Shown piece after piece: positions 38,480-50,330 of a DNA stretch of 64,000 nucleotides (the stretch's first letter is position 1; every line of letters starts with the position of its first letter). The notes beneath the pieces are model-generated. The model searched no databases, was not told the DNA's origin, and worked only from the letters and a program-made list of their open reading frames with translations. Made by a program: the position numbers and the translations under genes. The stretch comes from Physcomitrium patens (Eukaryota; Streptophyta; Bryopsida; Funariales; Funariaceae), in NCBI RefSeq assembly GCF_000002425.4, contig NC_037271.1, positions 1,422,974 to 1,486,973 of the forward strand. The letters are read 5' to 3'.

Positions 38480-38810
38480 CTTTTATAACAAAGATTTGCT
38501 ATTTTTTATCTTGATTTAGATAGATGTCATCTATGAAAAGCCTCTATTGCCTTTACTGCATTTGCAAGATTCTTTATTGGCTCTCATGCGCATTTACTAA
38601 TATGATATCCATGCTAATGGACAAGATGTTTCAATTTATTTTGGCGCTACCTTGAGTCAAACTTCTTTCACTTCAAATTCTTTATTATTAAAGTACTTCT
38701 ATGAGAAAAGGTGGAGCTTATCTTCTTCTTGGTATGTTCATAGACTTGTATAGTTTAATAAAAGACACATAGAAGATAGGATGGATCTTCATTGCCTCTG
38801 GTAGATGTAA
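38480..38810 (-). pseudogene. Chromodomain remnant of chromovirus copy 1
   Basis: Aligns base for base with the chromodomain region of copy 3 (63567-63833). The translation keeps fragments such as KSMNIPRRR and APPFLIEVL but has several stops and frameshifts. Confidence 0.6.
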
Positions 38811-39264
38811 TCAATAAGCAACTTTATTGATTTCTTGAAAAATAGGAAAAGGTCCATGCCTGCAGTAGTCCAACTTATCACAAATATGAGTAGTCTTGAT
38901 ATTACAACAAAACAACCATACCTTGTCACCTACATTTAATTATTGTTGTTTCTTTTCATAGGCCTCCATATTGATTTTTTGTCATTCTTGAGCTTCTTTT
39001 AATTGCACCTTCATTGTTGTATGTAGCTCTAATAAGCGAATTGTCTACACTTTTGCCATAGGATTATTAACTTTTAAAAAGTTAAAAGTATCAAGTCATG
39101 GTTGGTAACCATAATTGGCAAAAAAAAGGTGTTTGTTGCATAGAAGAATGCATCATAATATTATAAGCAAACTATGCCAATGGTAAGAGGATTCTCAAAT
39201 CGACTTGTTGATAATTAATGGTACATCTTAAAAACTACATCAAAACTTGGTTTACGCACTCTGT

Positions 39265-39477
39265 TTATCCATCAATTTTAGAATTAAAGGTTGGAGAAAG
39301 CATTATATCTAACTTTAAAATCTTAAAAAGAGTTATCCAAAATCTCGATACAAATTGAGTCCTATTATCCAATATAATATCTTTTGGCAATTCATGATAT
39401 TGATAGATATTGTCAAAGAAAAACTTGAGAGTTTCTTCACTTATGGTAGATTTTGTGCATGGTACAAAATATGCCAT
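39265..39477 (-). pseudogene. Integrase core fragment of chromovirus copy 1
   Basis: The open stretch translates to an integrase-core segment: AYFVPCTKSTISEE, FFDNIYQYHELPKDII, and LDNRTQFVSRFW, the last corresponding to the SDRGPQFVSKFW block that carries the second catalytic Asp of the DDE triad. Asp and the QFVS motif are visible, while the usual DRG is DNR. Surrounding sequence is interrupted by stops. Confidence 0.75.
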
Positions 39478-40265
39478 TTTGCTAAAACAATCTACTATTA
39501 CAAATATAAAATCACACGGTTGTGAGACTAGAAGATCCGTAATAAAATCTATAGAAATAAATGATCATGGTTGTTATGGAATAGGTAATGGTTGAAAAAA
39601 TCCATAAGGTTGATGCCAAAGAGTTTTTGACCTTGAACAAATGTCACACAATTGAACAAAGTCTTTTATAGCTTTCTATATTTGTGGCCACAAAAAATCT
39701 CTAAATATTAGTTTTAGAGTCCTATTATATTCAAAATGTCATGTTGTTGGAAAGTCGTGACGTGCGTGATAAATACATAAATATGCTTTCAAAATAAAGT
39801 AGGTTTTTTTTGAATTCAAACTGAGACTTAGAAAAAGTATTCTTGATATCATGAATAAGAAGATTAGAGGACACACTTGATTGAATTTATTTAAGAAATG
39901 TTGAATCAATAGTCAATGTTGATTTCACTACTCAAAGATGAAATTATTCTGGTTTTAATAAAATTGTCCTTTATTGATCAAAAGCCGAATTTCTTCTTTA
40001 GATGCAAGATAAAAACATTTATAAAGATCATTGGACAAACCTTATTATTTTCCTAGCTGATAAGTAATATTGAACTCAAATCTTGACAAAGACATACTCC
40101 AACGAGCTTGGCGATAATTCAAAACACGAGCTGATATGAAATACTTAAGGTTCTTGTGATTTGTATATATGGTGATTGAATTGGAAGTGCCTTCTAAATA
40201 ATGACACCATTCTTAGAAAGAATCTAGAATTACAAGAGCTCTTTTTCATGGATCTCATAGTTGAT

Positions 40266-41146
40266 CTAGACTACTAAAAATTTCTTGAAATAAAAAGCTA
40301 TTGGATAAAGTTTATCATGTATTCCTATTTGTGATAAGATCGTACTTAAAGCAAAGTGAGATACATTTGTTTCGATAAAAAATACCTTAGAAAAGTCAAT
40401 GCAATACAAGATTGGTGCAGATACAAAGGCTGTCTTTAAAGCTTCAAATGCTGCTTCTGCTTCTTGATTCAATTGAAGTTTTGTTTTACAAGTTAAATGT
40501 ATAAATGGGAGTACATTTTGAGAAAAAGTCCTTAATAAAGATCCAATAGTAATTAACAAACTCCAAAAAATATTAGACATCTCAGACCGTTTTTGTGATC
40601 TTCCAATCTGTATTAGTTTGAATTTTTTTAGGATCCATGATAAGTCCATTGTTTGAAATGATAGAACCTAAGAAGTCAAGTTGAGTAGTGTAGAATGCAT
40701 ACTTAACTATCTTGGCATAGAGTCTCGCATCTCTTAATTTTTATAACACACAATAAACATGAAGTTTTTGTTTTTTTATGTTCTTAGAATAAATCAAGAT
40801 ATCATCTAAATAACAGACAATAAAATTATCTAAAAACTCTCAAAAAATATCATTTATAAGATGTTGAAAAGCTACGAATGCATAGATAAGTCCAAAAGGT
40901 ATGACATTATTTTCAAATTATCCATACATGATTCAAATTGTAGTCTTCCATTCATCTCCTTTTTTGATGCATACGAGATTGTATGCTCCTTTTAGATCCA
41001 TTTTTGTATAGACTTAGCTTAATTAAATAAATCAAGAAGTTCAGATATTAAAGGTAGTAGATACTTATTAATAGTGATCTTGTTGAGTCCTAAATAATCA
41101 ACACTCATTTGCAATGATCCATTTTTTTTCTTCACAAATAAAATTA
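40266..41146 (-). pseudogene. Reverse transcriptase and RNase H portion of chromovirus copy 1
   Basis: From about 41146 down the frame reads [20 protein letters not shown] and [19 protein letters not shown], then KMDLKGAYNLVCIKKGDEWK, VIPFGLIYAFVAFQHLINDIF and the catalytic box YLDDILIYSKN (YLDD at 40812-40801). RNase H follows in 40649-40266 with EAEAAFEALKTAFVSAPIL and IETNVSHFALSTILSQIG, where the first catalytic Asp (usually IETDAS) is Asn. Stops in the RT core lie at the positions of R, Q and R in ...TIR, YGQFE and IFRE and fit CGA-to-TGA and CAA-to-TAA changes. Confidence 0.85.
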
Positions 41147-41151
41147 GGGCT

Positions 41152-43050
41152 TGTGAGGCCAAATTTCACCACTTGATGAAACCTATGCCATACAACAAGT
41201 CCAAGAGGTGGAATTGGAAAGTTCCTAATTGTATAATTTTTAGATTAATTTAAATCTTTACATTAAAAATTCAATTAGTTTTATGCCTTCCAACTAATGA
41301 TTACCAATATTAAATTAATATGTTAAATAAAATTTATTATGCAAACATAATAAAAATAATTAACTAAGTTATTATTTTTAATTGACCATAAGAATAAAAA
41401 CTTAAGTTTGAATTAAAAATTAAGTTAAAAATTAAGTTAAAAAAATTAAAGTTAAAAATTAAGATTAAAGGTTAAGTGAAAAGTTAAAATTAAAAGTTTA
41501 GTTTAAAAGTTAAAATTAAAAGTTAAAGTGAGAATATTAAAGGTTAAAATTTAAACTTAAAATTTATTAGCCAAAAAGTAAAATGTGGAAATTACATGTC
41601 ACTGTGAAGATGATAGTAAAAATAAAGTAAGAGAGGTAAAAGCGAAGGTACCTTGACAACACATAAGGATTGAAGGCATTGACCCCTTCTACTCCCAAAT
41701 TTGCCAAAATTTGTAATCGGCTTTAATTTGAATGATTCTTAGTTTTTTTCAAGGCTAACTTGAAGACACTTTTGATTCAACAATCCTTGTTGCAATCTAA
41801 TGATCCAGTTGTGAGAATTCCTCCTTTGAAGTTGAGTGATCCAAACTGCCTCAGTGACCAATCCTCTTCACTTAGAAATTCACTAAAAATTCAGATTGTC
41901 TTCAAATTCAACAAAACATAAGCCTTTCAGAGCTTAGCTTATAAAGCTTTATGCTTCCAAAATTTCAAGTAAAGCCAATCATCAAGCTCTGAAAAATGCC
42001 TTTTCAAATTCGATTTATTCAAACTGTTAAGGTAGTCGACTCCCTCAAAATCAAAAATCCACCAAAAATTCTTTCTTATTCCAAATCAAGTGATTCTTAT
42101 CTTGTCAAAAAGCTAACAAAAAAAGCTACAACTATTTAAAATCTCACATTGAAAAAAAAGAAACTGAGTGACTGATTGAAGAAAATCCGAGGCCATTGAA
42201 ACCCTTGGGGTATTTGAAAGGCCGAGGAGATATCTACCTCAATGAAACATATTTTAAAACTTAATGACCATCCTTCACAATAAAAAATCCATACATATAC
42301 AATTACAAGGTTCACAATGAGAATTAAAATCTAAATAAAATTAAGATTAGGATTTTGGCCCAATTTTGGCATGGCTCTGTCCTTCACCCAAAAGAGGAAA
42401 GAGAGAGGGCTTGAAAAACCAAGCCTCTCTTATACAATTGAGTGGAGGCTCGTAGAAGGGCGGCTACATCTTTACCCTTGATTTTTAAGATACCTAATCT
42501 AAATCTACGCCTTCATTCATCCAAGAGCCAATCTCGTTCTTAGGTTTTCTTGTATTTTGAAGGAGAGGTTGCTGATCTTATTTTCTTCACTCCATGAGGT
42601 AAATCCGGTGCCACCATTGCATTAAAAAAAACTCCCATTAAGTAGTAGAACCACCATACTGCTTGAATTTATTGAATTTGGAAGAAAATCCAAAATTATC
42701 ATTGCTAACTTCTCTAAATATTTTAGAGAATTATAATTCCAACTCCTAAATCATGAGAATGATTATAGATGCACTCATAGGCTTTTAGTCAATCCTTATA
42801 GTAATGACTAACAACCTCTAAATTATTAAACTAACTAAGTTGTTGTTCTAATTTTCTAACTCTTATCACTTTGGTCCTAATTAACCTAATTTAAGGAATT
42901 AGGCTATAATTTACACCATCAAGGATTGTAATCCTAAAAATTCTATAAAACTAAATTCTACTTATATAAATCCTAATTTAATATGTTTAATTATTATAAA
43001 ATAGAAAAATAATAAAAGTTTAAATTTTAGAATATAATTGAGAGTTCACA
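41152..43050. mobile_element. Solo-LTR-like insertion inside the reverse transcriptase
   Basis: The chromovirus RT reading breaks after SKSLVGT (minus strand, 43056) and resumes with LILFVKKK at 41146. Between them lie 1899 bases that start TGTGAGG and end GTTCACA, LTR-like TG...CA ends. Flanks GGGCT (41147-41151) and AGGTT (43051-43055) are a 5-bp target duplication differing by one G-to-A and one C-to-T. No gag or pol frame is inside, so it is a solo LTR or a short non-autonomous element. The internal 41640-42640 part is less AT-rich than its surroundings. Confidence 0.7.
41400..41560. repeat. Degenerate AAATTAAGTTAAA tandem repeat
   Basis: Imperfect array of AAGTTAAA/AAATTAAG-type units of about 10-12 bases inside the solo-LTR-like insertion. 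Confidence 0.75.
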
Positions 43051-43055
43051 AGGTT

Positions 43056-43353
43056 CCTACTAAAGATTTGGATTGGCATATAAAGTTCTTCGTTAGATTC
43101 TCTTCAATATACTCCTTGAATTTGGCCAACCCATTTTGTGATAAATTGTAAATTGGTCCAAATGGCGGTTGTGGTTCTTCTTGAAAATCAATTGAGCAAT
43201 CATAGGAATGATGTTTGGGAAGGGTATCCACATTTTTTTTCTCAAATACATCTTAAAAATCTTAATATTAGCTTGGAATACCACTTTAAGTCTGTACACC
43301 ATTAGAAAAGGCTGTGGCATAAATGATACAAAGTGATCCTTCTTTTGCAACAT
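43056..43353 (-). pseudogene. N-terminal reverse transcriptase fragment of chromovirus copy 1
   Basis: Reads DTLPKHHSYDCSIDFQEE, PPFGPIYNLSQNGL and FKEYIEENLTKNFICQSKS, the leader block that precedes the first RT catalytic region in Tcn1-type chromoviruses. It ends at the insertion at 41152-43050, and its continuation is found on the other side. Confidence 0.8.
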
Positions 43354-43489
43354 ATAAAAAAGCTCTTACACCTACAAACGCAGGTTTAATTATACTAGAC
43401 TTGTGATTTTTTACTTGATTAATTATACTCTTAGTCATATCTTTAAAAAAATTAAGAGTACAAGAAACCTAATTTATTCAAAGATTGTA

Positions 43490-43850
43490 TTTTTTTAACC
43501 TAAATAAATCTAAAATAATTGGATTAAAAAGAGATTTAATGATATTAAATATTACAAAACTATTATGACCATTAATTATTACTTCTACAGGAAAGATTTT
43601 GTGAGTAATATCTCGAGAAGACAAAAAGAAACCATCTATGATTTCTATGTGAACAAATTTAGTTTTCCTTACTAAACATATGTTAAGTCTTTTAGCAAAT
43701 TCTTCATCTAAGAAAAATGATGAGGTTCCTAAATCTTAAAAGGCAATGGCTTTATAATGTATAGGTCTTAAAATAATATTTAATGTAAAATAAGGAGAGG
43801 ATTTTGAGGAGAGAATGGGACCTTCATTAGGTATTATATAAGATTCTAGT
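43490..43850 (-). pseudogene. Aspartic protease remnant of chromovirus copy 1
   Basis: The minus-strand frame contains DLGTSSFFLDEEFAKR at the place of the usual DSGAS-type active site (D-L-G codons at 43736-43728), followed by segments resembling EIIDGFFLS and VEVIINGHNSF. The Ser-to-Leu change fits TCA-to-TTA. Confidence 0.6.
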
Positions 43851-43857
43851 TGCACGG

Positions 43858-46800
43858 TGTTGTATTGTAGTTCAGCTACTATGTAAAAATAATGTATTTA
43901 TATATTTAATACACAATATATTAAATAACATGATGAAAGCTATGTTAGTAGAATTTTGTTGATTATAGGATGTCGATAGATTACTACCTCAAAAAGAGGT
44001 TGTTTAAAAGACTTTCTATTAGAATTTATATAACTTTATTTTCTTTTGATAGTAACTTTGAAGTTGATCTTATTAATAGTAACTTTTAAATATTTAGAAT
44101 CACCTTTGTTAGATATTGGTGACTCCTAAAGTCTTATTTTGTTTCTTTTATTTGGTGTTTAGGGCATATAGTATGTAAATCTATTAAAAAAAATCTTTTG
44201 AGAAGGATTTTGGTAGCAAAAAAGAGAAGTTAGTGCATCCATATGAATGAATGGAGATGGATGATGAAATCTTCATTCTTATTGGTCAAAAATCATGACA
44301 AATGGGCTTCAAGGAGGCTGCTCGAGGCCATATTAGAGATTAGGATTAGTTTTTCAGAGGCATTTGAATTTTGGAGGCTAAATTCAGCAAGTTTAGGTAT
44401 TTGGCTACAATTTTGGTATAAATTTTGAGTCATTTGGAGTATATATGAAAGAGATATAGGCACTCAAAGTTAAGGTATTGATTTTGTACCTACTATCACT
44501 CTTTTGGATATAACACATGCTTTTGGAAAGAAACAGAGGATCGGCAATTGGATTTGGAGATAGCACTTTCTTGGCTATACTTTTGGCATATTTTTCATGG
44601 ATTTCAAGTTTGGATAAAGGAAATATTGGAGATTGAAGTCTGTGTTTGCAAATCCAATGGTAGTAAGTGATCCGAATTGCTAGTGTTGTATTTTGAGCTT
44701 TATCTTATACAATTTGATAAGATTTTAGCTAAACATTTTCAAGAACATGTATTTTTATGTTACTAAACCTTATACATAAGTTTTTTAATATTTGGATTTT
44801 GGGTTTGTGAGATATGAAGAAATAATACATAGGTGCTTGTGAATTAGGGTTTTAGAGAACTTAATAGGATTTTTAAGATGTCAGACAATTGGTAGTGAAT
44901 TTATACTTGAATTTTTGTAAAGTTAAGTTTAAGGATGAATTCTATGACATCCATGAATTTTGCAAAATCTGAATAATTGGATCAAGAGATATGAATTTCT
45001 AAAGTTTGGAAAGAAGAAATCTTTTGCTTGAATAGTATATTTTGAAGGGATTTTATTATAACTTGAGCAATCTATACAAAGTAAAGAAGTATTTTGAGAG
45101 CCAAGACTTAAAATATATGTTGAAGATGGATATATAGAGCTATGGTTGAATTTTTGTATAAAGATGAACTTTTGAGAGGAGATTGTAGATTTCCTTTGAA
45201 GTTATTGAAAACCTAATCTATCAGCAAATGATTAGCTATGATTTGGTATATCCAAGAATGTTAGAAAATTTCTAGATATTTTAGAAATCCTTATGTACAA
45301 ACCTTCTTAAATATAAAAGGGTTTATTAGTACAATATCTTTTTGATATTGTAGTATTTATTTGTCTTCTACTTTTAAGGTTAAATAACTTGTTGGAGCTT
45401 GGCTAATAAGTTAAAACTAAATTCTCTACAGCTAAGTACCTAGTGTATTCCCAGCTAGAAAATCACACAATACAACAATGATGTCGTATTGTAACATGAC
45501 TATATAATAAAAATATAAATAAAAAAGATTTTATTAATATTTAGTCATCTTCGATGTTAGAAACAGTGGCCAATTCCAGTGCCAATATTCAAGGGCCAAT
45601 TAATGTCACTCCATTGCAAGCTATACCACTGTACGTGACATCAACAATATGCTCTACCGACGTCATCAAACCAAGTACCTTCTGTACCAACGGGACAACC
45701 AGGATCATTTTCTAACCTTACATGGAATAAGCTTAATAGATATATACCGGTAGAGACACCCAATATGCTTGATGGGGGTGCAAGAAGACTACTTCGTTAT
45801 TTTCATTGTAGTCAGATTGGTCATTATGCTAGTGAATGTTCTAATTTTCAGAGCTAGTGATGATTATGCATAAGTATGTGGGAATTATAAGTAGTCGGGG
45901 CATACTTATTAGTAATATAATGCTCCATTCAATTTCAGTAATTGGGATCAATAGATCCAAAGCCAAGAAAAAAATTGAGGAGATAAATCGAGGTCCTTAA
46001 GATTCTTCGGTAAATTGAGTAGAATGTGTCCTAGCCGTTCTTTCTAGGAGTCGGTAAAAGATGAAAGAATTAATTCAACATTTGGTTGAGCTTAATGCAA
46101 AAGGCCAATTTGACCCAATTACGGGGACATCCAATCCAAGTCATGTTACGGATCTCTTATCCAGTATGAGACTTGACTCGGTTAGGTAACCCAATGAGGT
46201 CTCGATTATGGAGGCTTCGGTTCCATTTCAAGGTGTTCTATTCTCTATGCCATTTTGAGAAAACGTCCTTTCCATAGAAAGATCCTCTTAGAGGCGGGAA
46301 TTCCATAGAAGCGTAGTGTGCTGTTGAAATTCCGAGTCCAGGGTACAAGAACAGGGGACCTCATGGAGTTAAAAAAAATAAAAAATACAAAAAATAGAAT
46401 AGGACATTTGGAAATCGAGATTTTTGGGATCAGAGAGCTAGCTTGAAGCTCCTTTCAAATGTGTAAGATTGAGTTTCATAGGATTTGGGAGGACTTTGCA
46501 ATCATTGTTCAAAGTCAGTGCTTGTATTGGTGATTTGGATTTTTTGCAATAAAGTTAGGGCTAGAACTATTGACTGTTTTGTAAAATTGGAGTAACATTT
46601 GCAATTGAAATTTAGAGATGTCTAGACGATTGAATATGCCAAGTACATGCAAAAATTTGTGTTAATGTACCAGGTCAAATAGAGGATATTTGATCATTAG
46701 TGTAAAGAGGTATCAGAAGTTGGCAGATTGGGGTTGTTTAGGGTTTCTGTAAGATGTCAAGCAACATCAGTGTGGATTTACGGCATTTTCTTACAAATTT

Positions 46801-47218
46801 GTAAGTTGGATTGGATTGAAACTTCGTGAGCATTTAGAAGACTTATAAAGACACTAGTGGTAGAATTTTTACAACAATCGAACAATTAAATTGAGAATTA
46901 CAGCTTACCGAAGCTTCCTGTCTGGGGTTAGGGTTTAAAAATTAAAAATTAAAAAAAAAGAAGAATAATACTAATAAAATAATAAAATAAAACTAACAAA
47001 GTAATAAAATAATTTGTGCTTATAATAGCTTGAAGTTATTAAAAATAATATTTCTAAGTACTTTATATTGGGATTAAGCTTTTACATTGAAATCCAAAAT
47101 AGTTTGTATTTAGATGGTTAAAACCCACTAGACTACTTGGATACTTGCAAAACATTATTTTATCTTCTACAGCCAAATGCCCAGTGCATTCTCAAGCAAG
47201 ATAGCACGTAATATGACA
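43858..47218 (+). mobile_element. Composite LTR block nested in chromovirus copy 1
   Basis: A left LTR (43858 to about 45479) starts TGTTGTATTGTAG and ends ACAATACAACA. After ATGA a second LTR-type start, TGTCGTATTGTAACATGAC, begins at 45483. About 0.8 kb of gag-like sequence follows, then an LTR part (46376-47218) ending ACGTAATATGACA. ACGG flanks both outer ends (43854-43857 and 47219-47222), a possible target duplication. The LTR ends belong to the same family as the gag-only element at 34135-38429. The internal arrangement suggests one element inserted into, or recombined with, another. Confidence 0.55.
45600..46189 (+). pseudogene. Gag nucleocapsid remnant with altered CCHC zinc knuckle
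   Basis: The frame ending at 45857 reads SNLTWNKLNRYIPVETP and then RRLLRYFHCSQIGHYASECS. This is a C-X2-C-X4-H-X4-C zinc knuckle whose first Cys is Tyr (TGT to TAT, a G-to-A change). A further open stretch at 46061-46189 reads KELIQHLVELNAKGQFDP and TDLLSSMRLDSVR. Stops separate the parts. This block is less AT-rich than its surroundings. Confidence 0.6.
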
Positions 47219-47222
47219 ACGG

Positions 47223-48651
47223 TCCCTATTGTAGCTGGACAAACTCATTTTCTGATATTATGTCTTCTTTGACATTCATACTTCTCATTTTATAATTGCA
47301 TCGCTTCTTTGGATAATTTTGAGTAGTATACTTAGATTCTCTATAATATAAGCACAATCCTTTCTAACAACAATGAATCTTTTCTTGCTAAGTAAGAGGT
47401 TTGAAATGTACTACATCAATTTGCATATCCTCTATTTATGAATGTATGTGTTAAAGAAGTGTTGATATTGCCATTGAATTATTATAACGTTGAAGCTTAC
47501 TTGTCTGACTCTTTGATCAAAATTCAAAAAGTCAATTATCACACTTCATAGCAAAGTCAATTGCTTGACTTAAGGTTTGAAGATCAAGTAAGTTGAGCAT
47601 CAATTTCCTTATGTCATATTGTAATGCATAGAGGAATTGGCTAATAAGTGCAACATCATCCTTCTTGATATCAGTTGCAAGTTATCAAAATTATAAAGTA
47701 TATAATATTACGAATTAATTGCCTTATTGAAAAAAATAATTCTTCTTAGTTGCAACACAAGTTGTATCATGTTCTTCATACATGGATTGAAACTCTTCTA
47801 AAAAAGCCTCCAAATTATCCAATATTGGATCTCGTCATTCAAGAAAAAATTAAAACCACAATAATACTGAACCTAAAAAAATTGTACCAATAAATCCAAC
47901 TTAAGATCTTGGAATTGGATAGCTTTGAGGTTGAAGTTTAATTACAAGCTGTATTTAATTAATAAATCTTCAAAACTTAGATTTTATGCCATTAATTTTT
48001 TCAAACAAGGTAATTCTTGGTTCTCTAGTATTGGTAGGATATTCCACTATAGGAGAAGGAATATGATTGGATATAGATATTGAAGTAGCTCCAATCATAT
48101 CTATATCATCACTTCCTGCCATTCTTGTTGCTCCTTGTGGTGGTAAACTGAGTTGATGCATCGCAAGTATTAATTCTTTCAATTGTTCTTGCATTTGTAC
48201 CATTGCATTCTTTATTTCAACAAGCTTTGCCATGATAATACTTAAGAAATAAATATCTAATATTACTCAAGATATATTATTAATGTAGAATATTTTTTGA
48301 ATTGTTTGCAATAGATGCAATATTTATTATAGAAGATGGATGTGAATCCAATGCTAAAGTGCGTAGCAGGCCTTATAATCTTTACATGAATAGGAACATG
48401 GATTCATTGAATAGAGGCATTTAAATAGTAGCATTGTGGAAGAAAAACCATATTACTTCTATCAACATTAGAGATCCATTAGAAATTTTAAACTTTATAT
48501 TTATTACAACATAAGAATAAAATTAAAGGCCATACATAATAAAATGAAATTTAGCTTGGTAAAACATATCTTCTTAGTTTATTGAATTTCAAATATCTAT
48601 AACCATTCTTACAACTATGTAATGTATAGAAATCAAGCCGAGTTTTAGAAG
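47223..48651 (-). pseudogene. Gag remnant of chromovirus copy 1
   Basis: The N-terminal part is open at 48233-47970: MAKLVEIKNAMVQMQEQL, a short helical segment, and TREPRITLFEKINGIKSKF before a stop. The rest down to about 47223 is broken; a degraded zinc-knuckle-like HCC stretch appears near 47370. The same region is recognisable but worse in copy 2 (about 57200-58110). 48240-48651 is presumed leader without clear primer-binding site. Confidence 0.55.
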
Positions 48652-50330
48652 AGTTGTATTATTACAAACTTATTAATTTTTATCTTATAAGTGAGAGTTT
48701 TACAATTGATAGTAGATTGGTTGTGGTCAAGATACAATTGAAATTTTTTTATGTAATTATCAATACAATTTGGAAAAATAATAAAATAAATAATAAAATA
48801 AATAAGAAAAAAATTATTATTTTTGAAAATAATTTCTCACTTCCCACATGTTATCTCTTCTATTTTTTATCTTGCTATCTTGTACTTCTATCATAAATAG
48901 TACGGTTTTAAAACACATTGAACTAATCACACCTTGAATTGTGTGAGGAATGAGTGCCTTGCTATTAAGATTGTATATTGCAAGCATTATGAATAGTGTC
49001 ATTAAAGTCCTACCTTACATATAGATGGATGATGGTTCTTGTTACTACTAATATATAATTCTATTGTACTTTTCATTACTTCAAAAGCTAAAGAAGTAGA
49101 GTTCTTTTGTACCTTCAAAGTCTTTAGATATTATATGAAAAAATTACTCTTTATTGGATGTCAATGAAGAAAATAGAGATTTTCATGTATATTAAAAATT
49201 CAAGCATTGGTTTCATATAATTTGGAATAATATTAAGATTTTTAAGGAATTTTCAAATTTAATAATATTCTTGGTGGAATGAGGATTTAAAAAATAAAAA
49301 TATGTATACAAATTTGAAGGTTTCTTGAGTTTTTTGATATGTGTATAGGTAAAATTTAGATAATATGTTAGTGTATTAATTGTGAATATGTATGCAATTT
49401 TTGAAATTAATCAAATGGTTAGATTGAAGTATATGAGAGTTTTTGTAGATTGAAGTCTTAGAAATTAGAGTTTGAGGGTCAATGAATATTTCTAAGATCT
49501 TCAATAATTAATTAATTGGATTGAAGTGAATTTTTTTGCATGGATACTAGACCACATTTTTAAACTTTTGAGTAAAATTTGAAAGCAATTCAAAAATTCA
49601 AAAAGAGATATTAGTACTGGAAGTTTAGCATTTAGGTTGAAGTAAGAGGCCATCCAATATTCAATTGAATTATCTTGAATTTCTTTCAATTTGTAAGTCC
49701 AATTGATTTTATATTTTTTATGCTTTTTCCTCACTAAATTATTAAGAAATGTGAAAATTTTGAGTTGATCTCAACAATTCAATTATTAATTGTTCAGGTT
49801 TTAATTTGCTATAGCATTTATTAAGAGTTTATTTAAGATTTAGAATTTGATTAGGGATTGCTTAAGGTTTGTTTTAGGATTTGGTTTAGAATTTAGTTAA
49901 GTTTTAATTAGGGTTTTAATTAAGATTTGATCTAAGATTTTATTAAGATTTATTGAAATTTCAATTATAACTAAATTAAGATTTAATTAAAATTTATTCT
50001 AGATATCTATTCTTAATATTTCTTTAAAAGTTTTTATTTCTAATATTTTTTTAAGATTATTTTTATTTCTTTAAAGGCTTATTTTTATATTTTTTAAAAA
50101 TTTCTTATTATTTTTCTTTGAGATTAGTTTAAGATTTCTATGTAATTCTTTTATAATTGTTTAAAAATTTGTCTTTGATTGGTCAAAGTTTGATAAGGAT
50201 TATTATGGTTTATTTAAAGTTTATTTGAGATTCTATTAGATTTAGTAGGATTATTTTTGTATTTCTAGTTACCTTCTATAATTGGGTATCTAATGCATTC
50301 TCAAGCAAGAACATACATAATATGACAATG
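48652..50330 (+). mobile_element. Solo-LTR-like copy of the gag-only element family
   Basis: Begins TTGTATTATTAC, resembling the family start TGTCGTATTGTAAC. It ends TCTAATGCATTCTCAAGCAA and then CATAATATGACA, the shared family terminus. No coding sequence. The interior is rich in GATTTAG/AAGATTT-type repeats (49800-50240). Boundaries are good to within a few bases; no clear target duplication. Confidence 0.5.

Larger units (their letters stand above)
33124..48651 (-). mobile_element. Chromovirus (Ty3/gypsy LTR retrotransposon) copy 1, decayed, with nested insertions
   Basis: Read on the minus strand the order is gag (48233-47220), protease (about 43800-43500), reverse transcriptase (43350-40650), RNase H (40650-40266), integrase (39477-39265), chromodomain remnant (38810-38480) and 3' LTR (34134-33124). 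Three foreign blocks interrupt it: 34135-38429, 41152-43050 and 43858-47218. No 5' LTR was found beyond the gag; a different LTR begins at 48652. All coding parts carry stops. Relative to typical chromoviruses of 5-6 kb plus LTRs the gene order is complete. The right boundary is uncertain. Confidence 0.8.
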
